64,000 nt of DNA from Gammaproteobacteria bacterium (lineage in GTDB: Bacteria > Pseudomonadota > Gammaproteobacteria > Xanthomonadales > SZUA-36), in assembly GCA_030431095.1 (NCBI GenBank), contig JAUIJU010000001.1, positions 1-64,000 of the forward strand. Reading direction: 5' to 3'. Below the pieces are notes generated by a model that ran no database searches, was not told the origin of the DNA, and saw only the letters and a program-made list of their open reading frames with translations. Positions 7,992 to 17,622 of the stretch are shown piece by piece; positions within the stretch are counted from its first letter, which is position 1; every line of letters starts with the position of its first letter. A program made the position numbers and the translations under genes.

Positions 7992-9656
7992 ATGTCCCAG
8001 TATGTCTTCACCATGAACCGCGTGGGCAAGATCGTTCCGCCCAAGCGTGAAATTCTCAAGGACATCTCCCTGTCCTTTTTCCCCGGCGCCAAGATCGGTG
8101 TGCTGGGCCTGAATGGCGCCGGTAAATCCACCCTGCTGAGGATCATGGCCGGCGTTGACACCGACATCGAGGGCGAAGCGCGGCCGATGCCCGACCTGAA
8201 TATCGGCTATCTGCCGCAGGAGCCGGAACTGGACGAGACGCGGACGGTGCGTGAAAACGTCGAGGACGGTTTGCGTGAACCCCTTGACGCCCTGGCCGAC
8301 CTGGAGGCCCTTTACGCCGCCTACGCCGAACCGGACGCGGATTTCGACACCCTGGCCAAGAAGCAGGAGCGCCTGGAAAGTGTGATCGCGACCTGGGACG
8401 CGCACAACCTGGATACCCAGCTCGAGGTCGCTGCCGACGCGCTGCGCCTGCCGCCCTGGGACGTGAAGGTGGAACACCTGTCCGGAGGCGAGCGCCGCCG
8501 CGTGGCCCTGTGCCGCCTCTTGTTGTCCAAGCCCGACATGCTGCTGCTGGACGAGCCGACCAACCACCTGGACGCCGAGAGCGTGGGCTGGCTGGAGCAG
8601 TACCTGGTCGAGTATCCGGGCACCGTGGTGGCTATCACTCATGATCGCTATTTCCTGGACAATGCGGCCGGCTGGATCCTGGAACTCGATCGCGGCCGCG
8701 GCATTCCCTGGGAAGGCAATTACACCAACTGGCTGGAGCAGAAGGAACAGCGCCTGGCCATCGAGGAAAAACAGGAGGCGGCGCGCAAAAAGGCCATCCA
8801 GCACGAACTGGAGTGGGTGCGTTCCGGCGCCCGCGGGCGCCAGTCCAAGGGCAAGGCCCGCATGAACCGCTTCGAGGAACTGAGCAGCCAGGAATTCCAG
8901 AAGCGCAATGAGACCAACGAAATCTACATTCCGCCCGGCGAGCGCCTGGGCGACAAGGTGATCGAGGTACAGGGCCTGTCGAAGAGCTTCGGTGACAAGC
9001 TGCTGTTCGAGAACCTGGACTTCTCCGTGCCCAAGGGCGCCATCGTCGGCATCATCGGTGGCAACGGGGCGGGCAAGACGACACTGTTCAAGCTGATCAG
9101 CGGCGCCGAGCAGCCCGACCACGGCTCGGTGGAACTGGGCGGTACCGTCGAACTGGTCAACGTGCTTCAGTTGCGCGATCACCTGGACGACGGCAAAACG
9201 GTCTGGGAAGCGGTGTCCGACGGCCAGGACATTCTGCGGGTCGGCAATTTCGAGATGCCTTCGCGGGCCTACGTGGGGCGGTTCAACTTCAAGGGCTCGG
9301 ACCAGCAGAAGCGGGTGGGCGATCTATCCGGTGGTGAACGCGGCCGGCTCCAGCTGGCGGTCGCCTTGAAGCAGGGCGGCAACGTGCTGCTGCTCGACGA
9401 GCCGTCCAACGACCTCGACGTGGAAACCCTGCGCGCGCTGGAAGAGGCCCTGCTGGCGTTTCCGGGCTGCGCCATGGTGATCTCGCACGATCGCTGGTTC
9501 CTGGACCGCGTGGCCACCCACATCCTGGCCTTCGAAGGCGACAGCCAGGTGACCTTCTTCCCGGGTAACTACACCGAGTACGAGGAAGACCGCAAACGCC
9601 GCCTGGGCGACGACGCCGGTCCTCACCGGGTTCGTTACAAGCGCCTCAGGCAGTAG
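7992..9656 (+). CDS. ettA: Energy-dependent translational throttle protein EttA (ABC-F)
   Basis: 554 residues, the usual EttA length, beginning MSQYVFTMNRVGKIVPPKRE as in EttA orthologues. Two ABC cassettes are visible: Walker A GLNGAGKST with LSGGE and LLLDEPTNHLD in the first, and GGNGAGKTT with LSGGE and LLLDEPSNDLD in the second. An arm region sits inside the first domain, and the inter-domain linker has the basic RSGARGRQSKGKAR segment. EttA binds the ribosomal E site and gates the first elongation step according to the ATP/ADP ratio. The protein is cytoplasmic with no membrane segments. It appears monocistronic. Confidence 0.96.
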   Translation: MSQYVFTMNRVGKIVPPKREILKDISLSFFPGAKIGVLGLNGAGKSTLLRIMAGVDTDIEGEARPMPDLNIGYLPQEPELDETRTVRENVEDGLREPLDALADLEALYAAYAEPDADFDTLAKKQERLESVIATWDAHNLDTQLEVAADALRLPPWDVKVEHLSGGERRRVALCRLLLSKPDMLLLDEPTNHLDAESVGWLEQYLVEYPGTVVAITHDRYFLDNAAGWILELDRGRGIPWEGNYTNWLEQKEQRLAIEEKQEAARKKAIQHELEWVRSGARGRQSKGKARMNRFEELSSQEFQKRNETNEIYIPPGERLGDKVIEVQGLSKSFGDKLLFENLDFSVPKGAIVGIIGGNGAGKTTLFKLISGAEQPDHGSVELGGTVELVNVLQLRDHLDDGKTVWEAVSDGQDILRVGNFEMPSRAYVGRFNFKGSDQQKRVGDLSGGERGRLQLAVALKQGGNVLLLDEPSNDLDVETLRALEEALLAFPGCAMVISHDRWFLDRVATHILAFEGDSQVTFFPGNYTEYEEDRKRRLGDDAGPHRVRYKRLRQ

Positions 9657-9721
9657 GGGAGCACCCGGTCCTGGCCCGTCACCGCCATCCAGTCCAGCGA
9701 CCGCGGGCCCGCAGGCGCGGC

Positions 9722-11830
9722 GTGCGGTGGCTGGCTGCCGGCCTGTTGTGGGCCTGGCTGTCACCGATACTGGCGCAGTACGAGGGCCTGTGGCAGGGAC
9801 GTTTCGCCGGTGTGGCGCTGGTCATCGAAGGCCGGGAAGTCTCCCTGGTGCAGGTCACGCAGGATCATGCCTGGCCCCTGGATACCTTCGTGCACGACGC
9901 CGACGGCGGCTTCGACACCGGCGATGGGCGACGGTACCGGTTCCAGCGGGTGGACGGTCGGCTCGACATCCTGGACGCCCGGGACCAGCTGTTCCTGTCG
10001 TTCGTCCCGACGGACAGCCTGCCACCGGTGCAGTCGCCCACCGGCGATCCGGCTACGGTGTTCGACGTTTTCTGGGCTTCCTTCGCTGAGAACTACGCCC
10101 TGTTCGACCTTGCCGGGGTCGACTGGGCCGCTGAACGGCACCTGTGGCGTGAACAGGCCATGGCGGCAGGCTCGCCCGGCGCGCTGTTCGACCACCTGGC
10201 GGGCCTGATCGCGCCGCTGGATGATCGTCATACCACCCTGGTGCGGCCGGAGGCTGGCCAGCTGTTCCGCTCGGGACCGGCGTCCGATCCGTTCTGGCGC
10301 GGACAGGAAAACGCGTTCCTGGACAACATCGCCCGCCATTATCTTGGTCAACCCCTGCAGACCCGGGGGGCGGACCCCCGGCTCCGATTCGGCATCTTGC
10401 CGGGTGATGTCGGGTATCTGTCGGTGTCCAACTTCCTGGACGCGTCCGGTTTGCCGGACTTTGCAACCACCCTGGAACGGGTCCTGGAGCCCCTGCAGCA
10501 AACCCGCGGCCTGGTGATCGACTTCCGGTTCAATCCCGGGGGCATCGACCGCAATACCCGGACCCTGCTGGAGCGGATATTGCCGCCGTCACGCACCCTG
10601 GCCTACGTCCGCGAACGCCGCCTGAGCGGTCCGTTGCCAGCGGCGTTCGATGCGCCCGAGGTGCGCGTTCTGTCGCCGGCCAACAACGCCTTTCACCGCA
10701 GGCCAATGGTGTTCCTGACGGCACATGACACCGCCAGCGCCGCGGAAACGGTCCTGCTGGCGGTCATGGATCTGCCGCGGGCGGTTCAGGTGGGGGAGGT
10801 GACCGCGGGCGTCTTTTCCAATCTCCTGGTGCGGTATCTTCCCAACGGCTGGTACGCGACGCTCTCCAATGAACGCTACTACTCGCTCGACGGGATTTCC
10901 TACGAGCGGGCGGGTATTGCGCCGCACATCGACATTGCGCAATCGGACTACGATTTCATCAACGGCGTGGACCCTGCGGTGGACGCGGCGCTGGCGGTGA
11001 TCGACGCCCAGCCTGAAGCGGTGGATGCCCCCGCCACACCGGGAACCGGCATCAGTGGGCTGTGGTATGACCCGGCACGTGACGGCGAAGGATGGCACCT
11101 GCAGCGCGTGGACGACGATCGCGTGTTCGTCACGTTTTACACCTTCGACCCGGACGGCAGCGGCGCCCAGGACTGGCTGGTTGGCCTGGGCGAAGAAGTG
11201 GACGGTGAGCTGGTGCTGGACGAACTGTTGACCGCGCGGGGAGGACGGTTCGGCGCAGATGCGTCCGCATTGGCCGTGGAAACCGTGCCCTGGGGGCGTG
11301 GCGTGATGCGCTTCGAGGGTTGCGATGGTGCGGTGGCCTCCCTGTCGGGGCCGGACAGCCACCGTGGGTTCGTTTTTCGCCTGCGACCCCTGTCACGCAT
11401 TCCCGGGCTGGGCTGCGGCTCCGGAAACGTCGGGGCGCCGGCCCTGGCAGGGAGTTGGTATGTGCCCTCCCGCCCCGGAGAAGGCTGGCTGATCAGTCCG
11501 TCGGGTGCGGACGACGTGGTGGTGAGCTGGTACACCTTCGATGAAGCGGGTCGCCGTCGCTGGCTGATCGGAACCGGCCGCACGGAGGGATCCTCGTCCC
11601 TGGTTGTGCCGAACCTGTTCAGGGCGTTCGGCGCGACCTGGGGCCACGGGTTTCGGCCGGAGGACGCAACGTCGGAATCGCTGGGCGCGTTCAGTGTTTC
11701 CCTGCAAGGCTGCGATACGGCCGAGGTGTCGTTCACGCCACCCGGCCAAGCTCCGCTGAGATTCAGCGCAAGGCGCCTGACCCACGTTGCCGGAATCGAC
11801 TACCCGGCAGACTGCACGGCGTCCGACTGA
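9722..11830 (+). CDS. Secreted S41-family peptidase-like protein with repeated C-terminal domain
   Basis: 702 residues from a GTG with a short signal peptide (about 1-18, ending PILAQ). The S41 (C-terminal-processing/tricorn) core spans about 100-420: GDVGYLSVSNF, LVIDFRFNPGG, and the nucleophile segment DTASAAE, whose Ser339 fits the family's catalytic serine. No PDZ domain is obvious. The C-terminal third holds two copies of a WY-rich domain (about 440-550 and 570-690), each with a G-x-WY...GEGW...WYTFD...WL-x-G-x-G pattern. No ribosome site is clear before the GTG, so the start is moderately supported. The stop region overlaps the convergent ChaC-like gene by 31 bp. Confidence 0.78.
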   Translation: MRWLAAGLLWAWLSPILAQYEGLWQGRFAGVALVIEGREVSLVQVTQDHAWPLDTFVHDADGGFDTGDGRRYRFQRVDGRLDILDARDQLFLSFVPTDSLPPVQSPTGDPATVFDVFWASFAENYALFDLAGVDWAAERHLWREQAMAAGSPGALFDHLAGLIAPLDDRHTTLVRPEAGQLFRSGPASDPFWRGQENAFLDNIARHYLGQPLQTRGADPRLRFGILPGDVGYLSVSNFLDASGLPDFATTLERVLEPLQQTRGLVIDFRFNPGGIDRNTRTLLERILPPSRTLAYVRERRLSGPLPAAFDAPEVRVLSPANNAFHRRPMVFLTAHDTASAAETVLLAVMDLPRAVQVGEVTAGVFSNLLVRYLPNGWYATLSNERYYSLDGISYERAGIAPHIDIAQSDYDFINGVDPAVDAALAVIDAQPEAVDAPATPGTGISGLWYDPARDGEGWHLQRVDDDRVFVTFYTFDPDGSGAQDWLVGLGEEVDGELVLDELLTARGGRFGADASALAVETVPWGRGVMRFEGCDGAVASLSGPDSHRGFVFRLRPLSRIPGLGCGSGNVGAPALAGSWYVPSRPGEGWLISPSGADDVVVSWYTFDEAGRRRWLIGTGRTEGSSSLVVPNLFRAFGATWGHGFRPEDATSESLGAFSVSLQGCDTAEVSFTPPGQAPLRFSARRLTHVAGIDYPADCTASD

Positions 11831-12381
11831 GGTCCTTCCAGCGATCGAACCATCGCGGCGATGCGGGCCACGTGCGGGTCCAGGTGTCCTGCTTCGCTCA
11901 GGGCGCGGTCCAGCTGCAGCACGTATTCCCGGTTCGGGCCGCTGGGCCCTTCCGAGGCGCAGACCTGCTGGGCGATGTCCCGCTCGTCGGCCGGACCCAG
12001 GTAGTTTGGGTTGTCCGCGGTGGCGATCCAGGTCAGACCCTGCACCGTTCGCCCGTCCTCCAGGTGCAGCGGCAGCGAGAGGCGCTGATAGCCGCCTTGC
12101 TCCCGGTGGTCGAGACCGGCCAGGATTTCGTGTCGATCGGCGGCAGGCAGTTGAAAAGCCCGCCCCCAGCACCGGTGGCCTGGTTCGTCCACCAGGGTAA
12201 CGACCCGCCCGGGCGCGCCAGGCACACCGCGATGGTCGGTGGAACCCTGCCAGAATCGTCGTCGACGATGGTCGATGGCGGCTGCGTGGGCTCGCCGATA
12301 GGCGAACCCGGGCCGCCAGATCAGGGAGCCGTAACCGAAAATCCAGGTCTCGCCGCACGCGGCATCGTCAACCGATTCCAT
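11800..12381 (-). CDS. ChaC-like gamma-glutamylcyclotransferase
   Basis: 193 residues. WIFGYGSLIWRPGF is the ChaC/GGCT substrate-binding signature, and the HREQGGY segment carries the presumed catalytic Glu. ChaC enzymes cleave glutathione's gamma-glutamyl group to 5-oxoproline and Cys-Gly in the cytosol. The ATG at 12379-12381 is preferred because TATGAT stands seven bases upstream with no ribosome site, consistent with a leaderless mRNA. An in-frame ATG three codons upstream lies within that box. It is convergent with, and overlaps by 31 bp, the S41-like gene, and divergent from the dehydrogenase gene. Confidence 0.88.
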   Translation of the reverse strand: MESVDDAACGETWIFGYGSLIWRPGFAYRRAHAAAIDHRRRRFWQGSTDHRGVPGAPGRVVTLVDEPGHRCWGRAFQLPAADRHEILAGLDHREQGGYQRLSLPLHLEDGRTVQGLTWIATADNPNYLGPADERDIAQQVCASEGPSGPNREYVLQLDRALSEAGHLDPHVARIAAMVRSLEGPQSDAVQSAG

Positions 12382-12388
12382 GCCTCGC

Positions 12389-12394
12389 ATCATA
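12389..12394 (-). promoter_or_regulatory. -10-like box (leaderless) for ChaC-like gene
   Basis: Reads TATGAT on the minus strand, seven bases before the ATG at 12381; no Shine-Dalgarno sequence is present. Confidence 0.45.
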
Positions 12395-12463
12395 CGGGCC
12401 GGGCGCGTGGTTACAATGGCGCCCTTCCCGGACGGGTCAGTCCGGCGCCAAGAGCCCAAATCG

Positions 12464-13399
12464 ATGAATGCCATTTCCGTACTGATCCTGAGCCGAGATG
12501 CGGAAGAGTACGTGGCGCGCCTGCAGGATCTTCCCGGTGCCGAATTGCTGGTCGCGCGGGAAGGCGAGGGCTTGCCCGGGCGCGCCGCGCAGGCGTTGGT
12601 GGCGTTCGGCGAGCCTGACCGGGTGGCGCGGGCCTTGCCTGCTTTGCCTGCGGTGCGCTGGGTGCAAAGCACCTGGGCGGGCCTGACACCACTGTTGCCG
12701 GCAGCGACGAAGGGTATCGACGTGACCGGAGTCAAGAACGTCTTCGGCGCGCAAATGGCCGAGTACGCAATAGGCCACTTGCTGAGCCACGTGCTGGAGC
12801 TACCGGCGCGACGCGAAGCCCAGGCCGAAGGGCGCTGGCTGGACCGTCCCACCGGCAGCCTGGCCGGGGGAACGATGGGCGTGATGGGCACCGGGTCGAT
12901 CGGCGAGGTGGTTGCCAGGCGCGCGCTCGGCTTCGGCCTGCGCGTCATCGGCTACAGTCGCGGCGGCGCGCCGCGTGCGCCGTTCGAAACGGTTTACGCC
13001 GCCGATCGATTGCACGCATTTCTCGAACGCTGCGACTATCTGCTGGCCGTTTTGCCGGACACGCCGGATACCCGTGACCTGCTGGATTCGGCGGCGTTCT
13101 CGACGCTGCCGTCCGGCGCGCTGTTCATCAATGTGGGACGGGGGTCGCTGGTGGTCGACGAGGACCTGGTCGATGCCCTGGCCATGGGCCACCTGGGCGG
13201 CGCCGTGCTGGACGTGTTCCGCGAGGAGCCGCTGCCGGCCGGACACCCCTTCTGGAACGCGCCGCGCCTGAGCCTGACCGCGCACGTGGCGGCACGCAGT
13301 TGGCCCGCGGACATCGCGGAGATTTTCCGTGAGAATTTTCGGCGGTTCCAGGCCGGCGAGCCGTTGCGATACCGCCTTGATGCGGCGCGGGGATACTGA
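12464..13399 (+). CDS. D-2-hydroxyacid dehydrogenase (GhrA-like)
   Basis: 311 residues with a Rossmann motif GVMGTGSIGEV. The catalytic set of the family is visible: Arg in FINVGRGSLV, Glu in DVFREEPLP and His in LTAHVAARSW. The short N-terminus and overall pattern resemble the glyoxylate/hydroxypyruvate reductase A branch, which reduces 2-keto acids with NAD(P)H. The exact substrate cannot be read from sequence. The ATG at 12464 lacks a good ribosome site. A TACAAT at 12414-12419 could serve as its -10 with a leader of about 38 nt. It is divergent from the ChaC-like gene and converges with ribokinase 4 bp after its stop. Confidence 0.88.
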   Translation: MNAISVLILSRDAEEYVARLQDLPGAELLVAREGEGLPGRAAQALVAFGEPDRVARALPALPAVRWVQSTWAGLTPLLPAATKGIDVTGVKNVFGAQMAEYAIGHLLSHVLELPARREAQAEGRWLDRPTGSLAGGTMGVMGTGSIGEVVARRALGFGLRVIGYSRGGAPRAPFETVYAADRLHAFLERCDYLLAVLPDTPDTRDLLDSAAFSTLPSGALFINVGRGSLVVDEDLVDALAMGHLGGAVLDVFREEPLPAGHPFWNAPRLSLTAHVAARSWPADIAEIFRENFRRFQAGEPLRYRLDAARGY

Positions 13400-13403
13400 A
13401 GGT

Positions 13404-14279
13404 TCAGCGGGTTCCGCCGGCAAGCAGCCGCTCGATCTCGTCCGGTGTCGGGCCGCACTGCGCCCCTTCGCGGGTCGTGGCGAGGGCGCCGGCGGCACAG
13501 GCGCGCTCCAGTGCGGCCTGGGGTTCCAGTCCCTGCATCAGGCCGGTGGCCAGCGCGGCGGTGAACGCGTCGCCGGCGCCGACCGAATCGACCACCTCGA
13601 CACGGGGTGCCTCGCTGGACGCCACCCAGCGGCCTTCCCGGGTCAACTCCGCGCCAGCCGCGCCATAGGTCACCGCCAGCCAACCAGCGTAGTCGGCCAG
13701 GCGCGGCCCGATGGCCTCGGCCTCGAGTTCGTTGACCACAAGGAGGTCGGTATGCGCCAGAACTTCGGGCGCCACCGGCCGGGCGGGCGCGGCGTTGACG
13801 CACAGGAACCCTTGGTGGGATTCAGCCAGGGTCGCCAGGGTGTCCATGGGCACTTCCAGTTGGGCGATGACGCCCTGGGCGCGGGGCAGCGATAGGTGCT
13901 CCGGGTCGAACTTCGCGTTGGCGCCAGGAGCGACCACGATGCGATTCTCACCGCGCGCGTCCACCTGGATCATGGCCAGGCCGGTGCATTCCCCCGCCAG
14001 GCGAACGACGCGGGACAGGTCCACGCCCTCTGATTCGAGGTGGCTCATGGCCAGGTCGGCATTGGCATCGTCACCGACACAGGCGATGAGCGCCACCCGG
14101 GCGCCGAGCCGCCGGGCCGCCAGCGCCTGGTTGCCGCCCTTGCCGCCGGGGTGATACTGCACGGTGGCGCCGCTGAGGGTTTCCCCGTCTCGCGGGAACG
14201 CATTGACGCGCGCCACCAGGTCGAGGTTGATGGAGCCGACCACGGCGAGGGTCAGCGGTTCGGGCGTCGGGTCAGCCAT
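13404..14279 (-). CDS. rbsK: Ribokinase (PfkB family)
   Basis: 291 residues. VVGSINLDLV and HPGGKGGNQALAARRLG are the ribokinase substrate signature. DSVGAGDAFTAAL is the second PfkB signature, whose Asp is the catalytic base. It phosphorylates D-ribose to ribose 5-phosphate using ATP. Length fits the family, if slightly short. No ribose transporter or rbsD lies nearby, so another pentose or nucleoside-derived sugar is possible. TATACT lies six bases before the ATG, with no ribosome site, suggesting a leaderless transcript. Confidence 0.87.
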   Translation of the reverse strand: MADPTPEPLTLAVVGSINLDLVARVNAFPRDGETLSGATVQYHPGGKGGNQALAARRLGARVALIACVGDDANADLAMSHLESEGVDLSRVVRLAGECTGLAMIQVDARGENRIVVAPGANAKFDPEHLSLPRAQGVIAQLEVPMDTLATLAESHQGFLCVNAAPARPVAPEVLAHTDLLVVNELEAEAIGPRLADYAGWLAVTYGAAGAELTREGRWVASSEAPRVEVVDSVGAGDAFTAALATGLMQGLEPQAALERACAAGALATTREGAQCGPTPDEIERLLAGGTR

Positions 14280-14285
14280 GCGCGG

Positions 14286-14291
14286 AGTATA
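14286..14291 (-). promoter_or_regulatory. -10-like box (leaderless) for ribokinase
   Basis: TATACT on the minus strand, six bases before the ATG at 14279. Five of six bases match the consensus TATAAT. Confidence 0.5.
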
Positions 14292-14306
14292 GTCCGCGGA
14301 TGGACG

Positions 14307-15125
14307 TCAAGGCGCGGTTTCCTTTCCCGGCACTTTCAGCATGGGCCAGTGACTGCAGTCCAGCGCCTCGCGATAGGCGTGCCAGCTGGCAAAGGCCAGC
14401 CAGGGGATGACCACCACCAGGCCCAACAGGGCGGTCATGACGCCGATCACGGTGAGGGTGACGATCATCGCGGCCCACAACGCCGCGGTCAGCTTGTTGC
14501 GCATGACCGCGTGAATGCTGGAAATCACCGCGGTGACCACGTCCACGTCACGATTGGCCAGCATGGGCAGCGAGAAGGCGCTGGCGGCGAAGCTGAAGGC
14601 GGCGAATACGCCGCCCACGGCGCTGCCGATGGCGAGAAATGCCGCGACCTGGATCCAGTCCGGGTCGGACTCCACCGGGAAAAATACGTGCACCATCGAT
14701 CCGGCGCGTGCCCAGATCAGAAACACGACCAGCAGCACGAGGCCGAACACCATGGCGTTCTGGAAAGGCCGACGCGCGGCCCGCAGGGTACGGCGCAACG
14801 AAGGCCGGGCGCCCGCCGCGAGCTGTCGGGGCACGGAGTACAGGGCGAAGGCCAGCAGGGGCGCCACGAACACGAATCCGGTCAGCAGGGTCAGCAACAG
14901 AACCCATCCGCCTATTTGCCAGGCCAGCCACGACAGCAGGGCGCTGACCACGAAGACGAAGAGGCCATAGCCCAGCGAAATGCCGGGCACTGCCCGGTAA
15001 TCTCGCCAGCCGGCCTGCAGCCAGCGCAAAGGCGCGCCAGGCGCGAGTTCACGACAGGGCGCGATCAGCGTCTGGTGATCGGCGGCCAGGCCGGGTTTCC
15101 GATCCGGGGGTTCGGGTTCGCTCAT
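14307..15125 (-). CDS. DUF2189 integral membrane protein
   Basis: 272 residues with about six hydrophobic helices (for example GYGLFVFVVSALLSWLAW, then VLLLTLLTGFVFVAPLLAF). The polar N-terminus ends in PLRWLQAGWRDYRAVPGISLGYG, and the later RDVDVVTAVISSIHAVMRN is typical of DUF2189 proteins. The family often sits beside cytochrome oxidase genes, and here it is divergent from the ccoN operon. Its biochemical role is unknown. No strong ribosome site was seen. Confidence 0.8.
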   Translation of the reverse strand: MSEPEPPDRKPGLAADHQTLIAPCRELAPGAPLRWLQAGWRDYRAVPGISLGYGLFVFVVSALLSWLAWQIGGWVLLLTLLTGFVFVAPLLAFALYSVPRQLAAGARPSLRRTLRAARRPFQNAMVFGLVLLVVFLIWARAGSMVHVFFPVESDPDWIQVAAFLAIGSAVGGVFAAFSFAASAFSLPMLANRDVDVVTAVISSIHAVMRNKLTAALWAAMIVTLTVIGVMTALLGLVVVIPWLAFASWHAYREALDCSHWPMLKVPGKETAP

Positions 15126-15391
15126 GGGTGCGTAGGTTCGCGGGGTCTGTTCATCTTAGCGCCTCGCAGGCATGGATTCTCCAGGACCCATCCGATAAAA
15201 TCGGTATTGGATAACCGACAGACGAGTGTGGCCTTGCGTCTGCTCTCCGACCGGGCAAGGGGGTGCTCGCCGGGCGCCACGTGCTGCGCATCTGGATCGT
15301 CGTCGAAAATCCACGCCCGGTCACGGATAGCCAGCCCTTCACGTCACTCAGGCGTGTCAGGGTCCGCCAACGCTTCGAAGAGGAAGTCGCT

Positions 15392-16834
15392 GTGACCTAC
15401 AACGACAAGGTAGTAAGACAATTCACGGTTGCGACCGTGCTCTGGGGCATCGTCGGCATGCTGGTCGGCGTACTGATCGCCGCCCAGCTCTGGATTCCGG
15501 CGCTCAACTTCGACATCCCCTGGCTGACCTACAGCCGCCTGCGACCGCTGCACACCAATGCCGTGATCTTCGCCTTCGGCGGTTGCGCCCTGTTTGCCAC
15601 CTCGCTGTACGTGGTGCAACGCACCTGCCACGTTCGACTCATCAGTGACAAACTGGCTGCTTTCGTGTTCTGGGGCTGGCAGCTGGTCATCGTGGCGGCC
15701 GCCATCACCTTGCCTTTGGGCATCACGCAGAGCAAGGAGTACGCCGAGCTCGAGTGGCCGATCGACATCCTGATCGCGGTGGTCTGGGTGGCCTACGCCG
15801 TGCTCTACATCGGCACCATCATCAAACGGCGTGTCAGCCACATTTACGTGGCGAACTGGTTCTATGCGGCCTTCATCATCACCATTGCGTTGCTGCACAT
15901 CGTCAACAACCTGTCGATCCCGGTGTCGATGTGGAAGTCCTACCCAATCTACACCGGCGCCGTGGACGGCATGGTCCAGTGGTGGTACGGACACAACGCG
16001 GTCGGATTCTTCCTCACCGCCGGTTTCCTGGGAATGATGTACTACTACGTGCCGAAGCAGGCGGAACGGCCGATTTACTCCTACCGCCTGTCCATCGTGC
16101 ATTTCTGGGCGCTGATCTCCATTTACATGTGGGCCGGCCCCCACCACCTGCAGTACACTTCGCTGCCCAACTGGCTGCAGAGCCTGGGCATGGTGTTCTC
16201 GCTGATCCTGCTGGCGCCGAGCTGGGGCGGTATGATCAACGGGATCATGACCCTCTCGGGGGCCTGGCACAAACTGCGCACCGACCCGATCCTGAAATTC
16301 ATGATCGTGGCGCTGAGCTTTTACGGCATGTCCACCTTCGAAGGACCGATGATGTCCATCAAGACGGTGAACGCGCTCAGCCACTACACCGACTGGACCA
16401 TCGGCCATGTGCACTCCGGCGCCCTGGGCTGGGTGTCCATGATGACCATCGGTTCGCTGTACTGCATGATTCCGCGCCTGGTGGGCAAGAAGGAGATGCA
16501 CAGCGTGCCGGCCATCGACCTGCACTTCTGGACCTCCACCATCGGCGTGGTGCTGTACATCGCCTCGATGTGGATCGCGGGCGTCATGCAGGGCCTGATG
16601 TGGCGCGCCTTCAACGATGACGGCACCCTGACCTACACCTTCATCGAGACCATCGCGGCCACCAAGCCCTACTACGCGATTCGCCTGCTGGGCGGCATCC
16701 TGTTCTTCGGCGGCATGCTGATCATGGCCTGGAACACCTGGAAGACCATGGCCGGCGCCCAGCCGGTCGAGGTGGAGGCCGCGGAACCGGCCAACTGGGA
16801 CAGCAGCGCGGCTGCCGAGGGGGCCAAGGCATGA
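15392..16834 (+). CDS. ccoN: cbb3-type cytochrome c oxidase subunit I
   Basis: 480 residues from the GTG at 15392, chosen for the GAAGAGGAAG purine run just upstream and because [11 protein letters not shown] matches the family N-terminus. It has twelve or so membrane helices. Heme and copper ligands appear in [14 protein letters not shown] (low-spin heme His), [10 protein letters not shown] (CuB His), AGPHHLQYT (paired His) and HVHSGALGW. This catalytic subunit reduces O2 to water at the heme b3-CuB site and pumps protons in the inner membrane. First gene of the cco operon; its stop overlaps ccoO (ATGA). I found no FNR-type TTGAT-N4-ATCAA box in the 266 bp upstream. Confidence 0.96.
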   Translation: MTYNDKVVRQFTVATVLWGIVGMLVGVLIAAQLWIPALNFDIPWLTYSRLRPLHTNAVIFAFGGCALFATSLYVVQRTCHVRLISDKLAAFVFWGWQLVIVAAAITLPLGITQSKEYAELEWPIDILIAVVWVAYAVLYIGTIIKRRVSHIYVANWFYAAFIITIALLHIVNNLSIPVSMWKSYPIYTGAVDGMVQWWYGHNAVGFFLTAGFLGMMYYYVPKQAERPIYSYRLSIVHFWALISIYMWAGPHHLQYTSLPNWLQSLGMVFSLILLAPSWGGMINGIMTLSGAWHKLRTDPILKFMIVALSFYGMSTFEGPMMSIKTVNALSHYTDWTIGHVHSGALGWVSMMTIGSLYCMIPRLVGKKEMHSVPAIDLHFWTSTIGVVLYIASMWIAGVMQGLMWRAFNDDGTLTYTFIETIAATKPYYAIRLLGGILFFGGMLIMAWNTWKTMAGAQPVEVEAAEPANWDSSAAAEGAKA

Positions 16835-17442
16835 GCAAGGCGCACAAGAAGCTCGAGAAGAACATCAACCTGATGTCCATCTGGATCGTCCTGGCGGTCA
16901 GCCTTGCCGGGCTGGTCGAACTGTTGCCGCTGGTGGCGCAGGACCAGTTCATCGAACCCTCGGAGGGCATCGAGCCGTATCCGCCACTGCAACTGGCTGG
17001 ACGGGACGTGTACGTGCGCGAGGGCTGTTACGTCTGCCACAGCCAGCAGGTGCGGCCCTTCCGATCAGAAACCGAGCGTTATGGTCCCTACTCGGTGGCG
17101 GGTGAGTCGGTATACGACCGCCCGTTTCAGTGGGGCTCCAAGCGCACCGGCCCGGACCTGCATCGCGTGGGCGGTCGCTACAGCGACGACTGGCACCGCA
17201 TTCACCTGATCAATCCGCGGGACGTGGTGCCCGAATCGAACATGCCCGGTTATCCCTGGCTGATGAGCAACACCGTCGACGGTGAAGAGGTCGCCAACAA
17301 GATGCGCTGGCTACAGCGCGTGGGCGACCCCTACACGGACGAGCAGATCGCCGGCGCGTCCGAAGCGGTGCAGGGCAAGACCGAGATGGAGGCGGTAATC
17401 GCCTACCTGCAGGGCCTCGGCACGACCCGGACGGGGCGTTGA
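16831..17442 (+). CDS. ccoO: cbb3-type cytochrome c oxidase subunit II (monoheme c)
   Basis: 203 residues: one N-terminal transmembrane anchor (about 14-36) and a periplasmic cytochrome c domain with heme motif CYVCH (66-70). [18 protein letters not shown] follows it, highly characteristic of CcoO. The axial Met is likely in the [11 protein letters not shown] segment. It carries electrons from CcoP toward the CcoN site. The start overlaps the ccoN stop by 4 bp, so translation is coupled. Confidence 0.96.
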   Translation: MSKAHKKLEKNINLMSIWIVLAVSLAGLVELLPLVAQDQFIEPSEGIEPYPPLQLAGRDVYVREGCYVCHSQQVRPFRSETERYGPYSVAGESVYDRPFQWGSKRTGPDLHRVGGRYSDDWHRIHLINPRDVVPESNMPGYPWLMSNTVDGEEVANKMRWLQRVGDPYTDEQIAGASEAVQGKTEMEAVIAYLQGLGTTRTGR

Positions 17443-17445
17443 TCC

Positions 17446-17619
17446 ATGGACGGGAACCTGTTGCGAGGCGCCATCCTGGTGGCGCTGATCATCGGCTTCG
17501 CCGGCATGTGGATATGGGCCTGGAGCCGCAAGCGCAAACCGGAGTTCGACCGGGCAGCGCAACTGCCCCTGGAAGAAGACGCTGTGTGTGACTCGTCGCC
17601 CGGCGAGCGGGAGGAATAA
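17446..17619 (+). CDS. ccoQ: cbb3-type oxidase small subunit CcoQ/FixQ
   Basis: A 57-residue ORF beginning MDGNLLRGAILVALIIGFAG. It has a single membrane helix (about 5-27) and then a basic stop-transfer (WSRKRKPEF) and an acidic tail. Position between ccoO and ccoP, three bases after the ccoO stop and three bases before ccoP, identifies it as CcoQ, which stabilises the oxidase. Sequence conservation in this family is low, so the call rests mainly on location and topology. Confidence 0.88.
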   Translation: MDGNLLRGAILVALIIGFAGMWIWAWSRKRKPEFDRAAQLPLEEDAVCDSSPGEREE

Positions 17620-17622
17620 GGC

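Noticed and set aside
15126-15391. FNR/ANR box before ccoN
   Set aside because: No TTGAT-N4-ATCAA motif or near match was found, so oxygen control cannot be claimed from this sequence.
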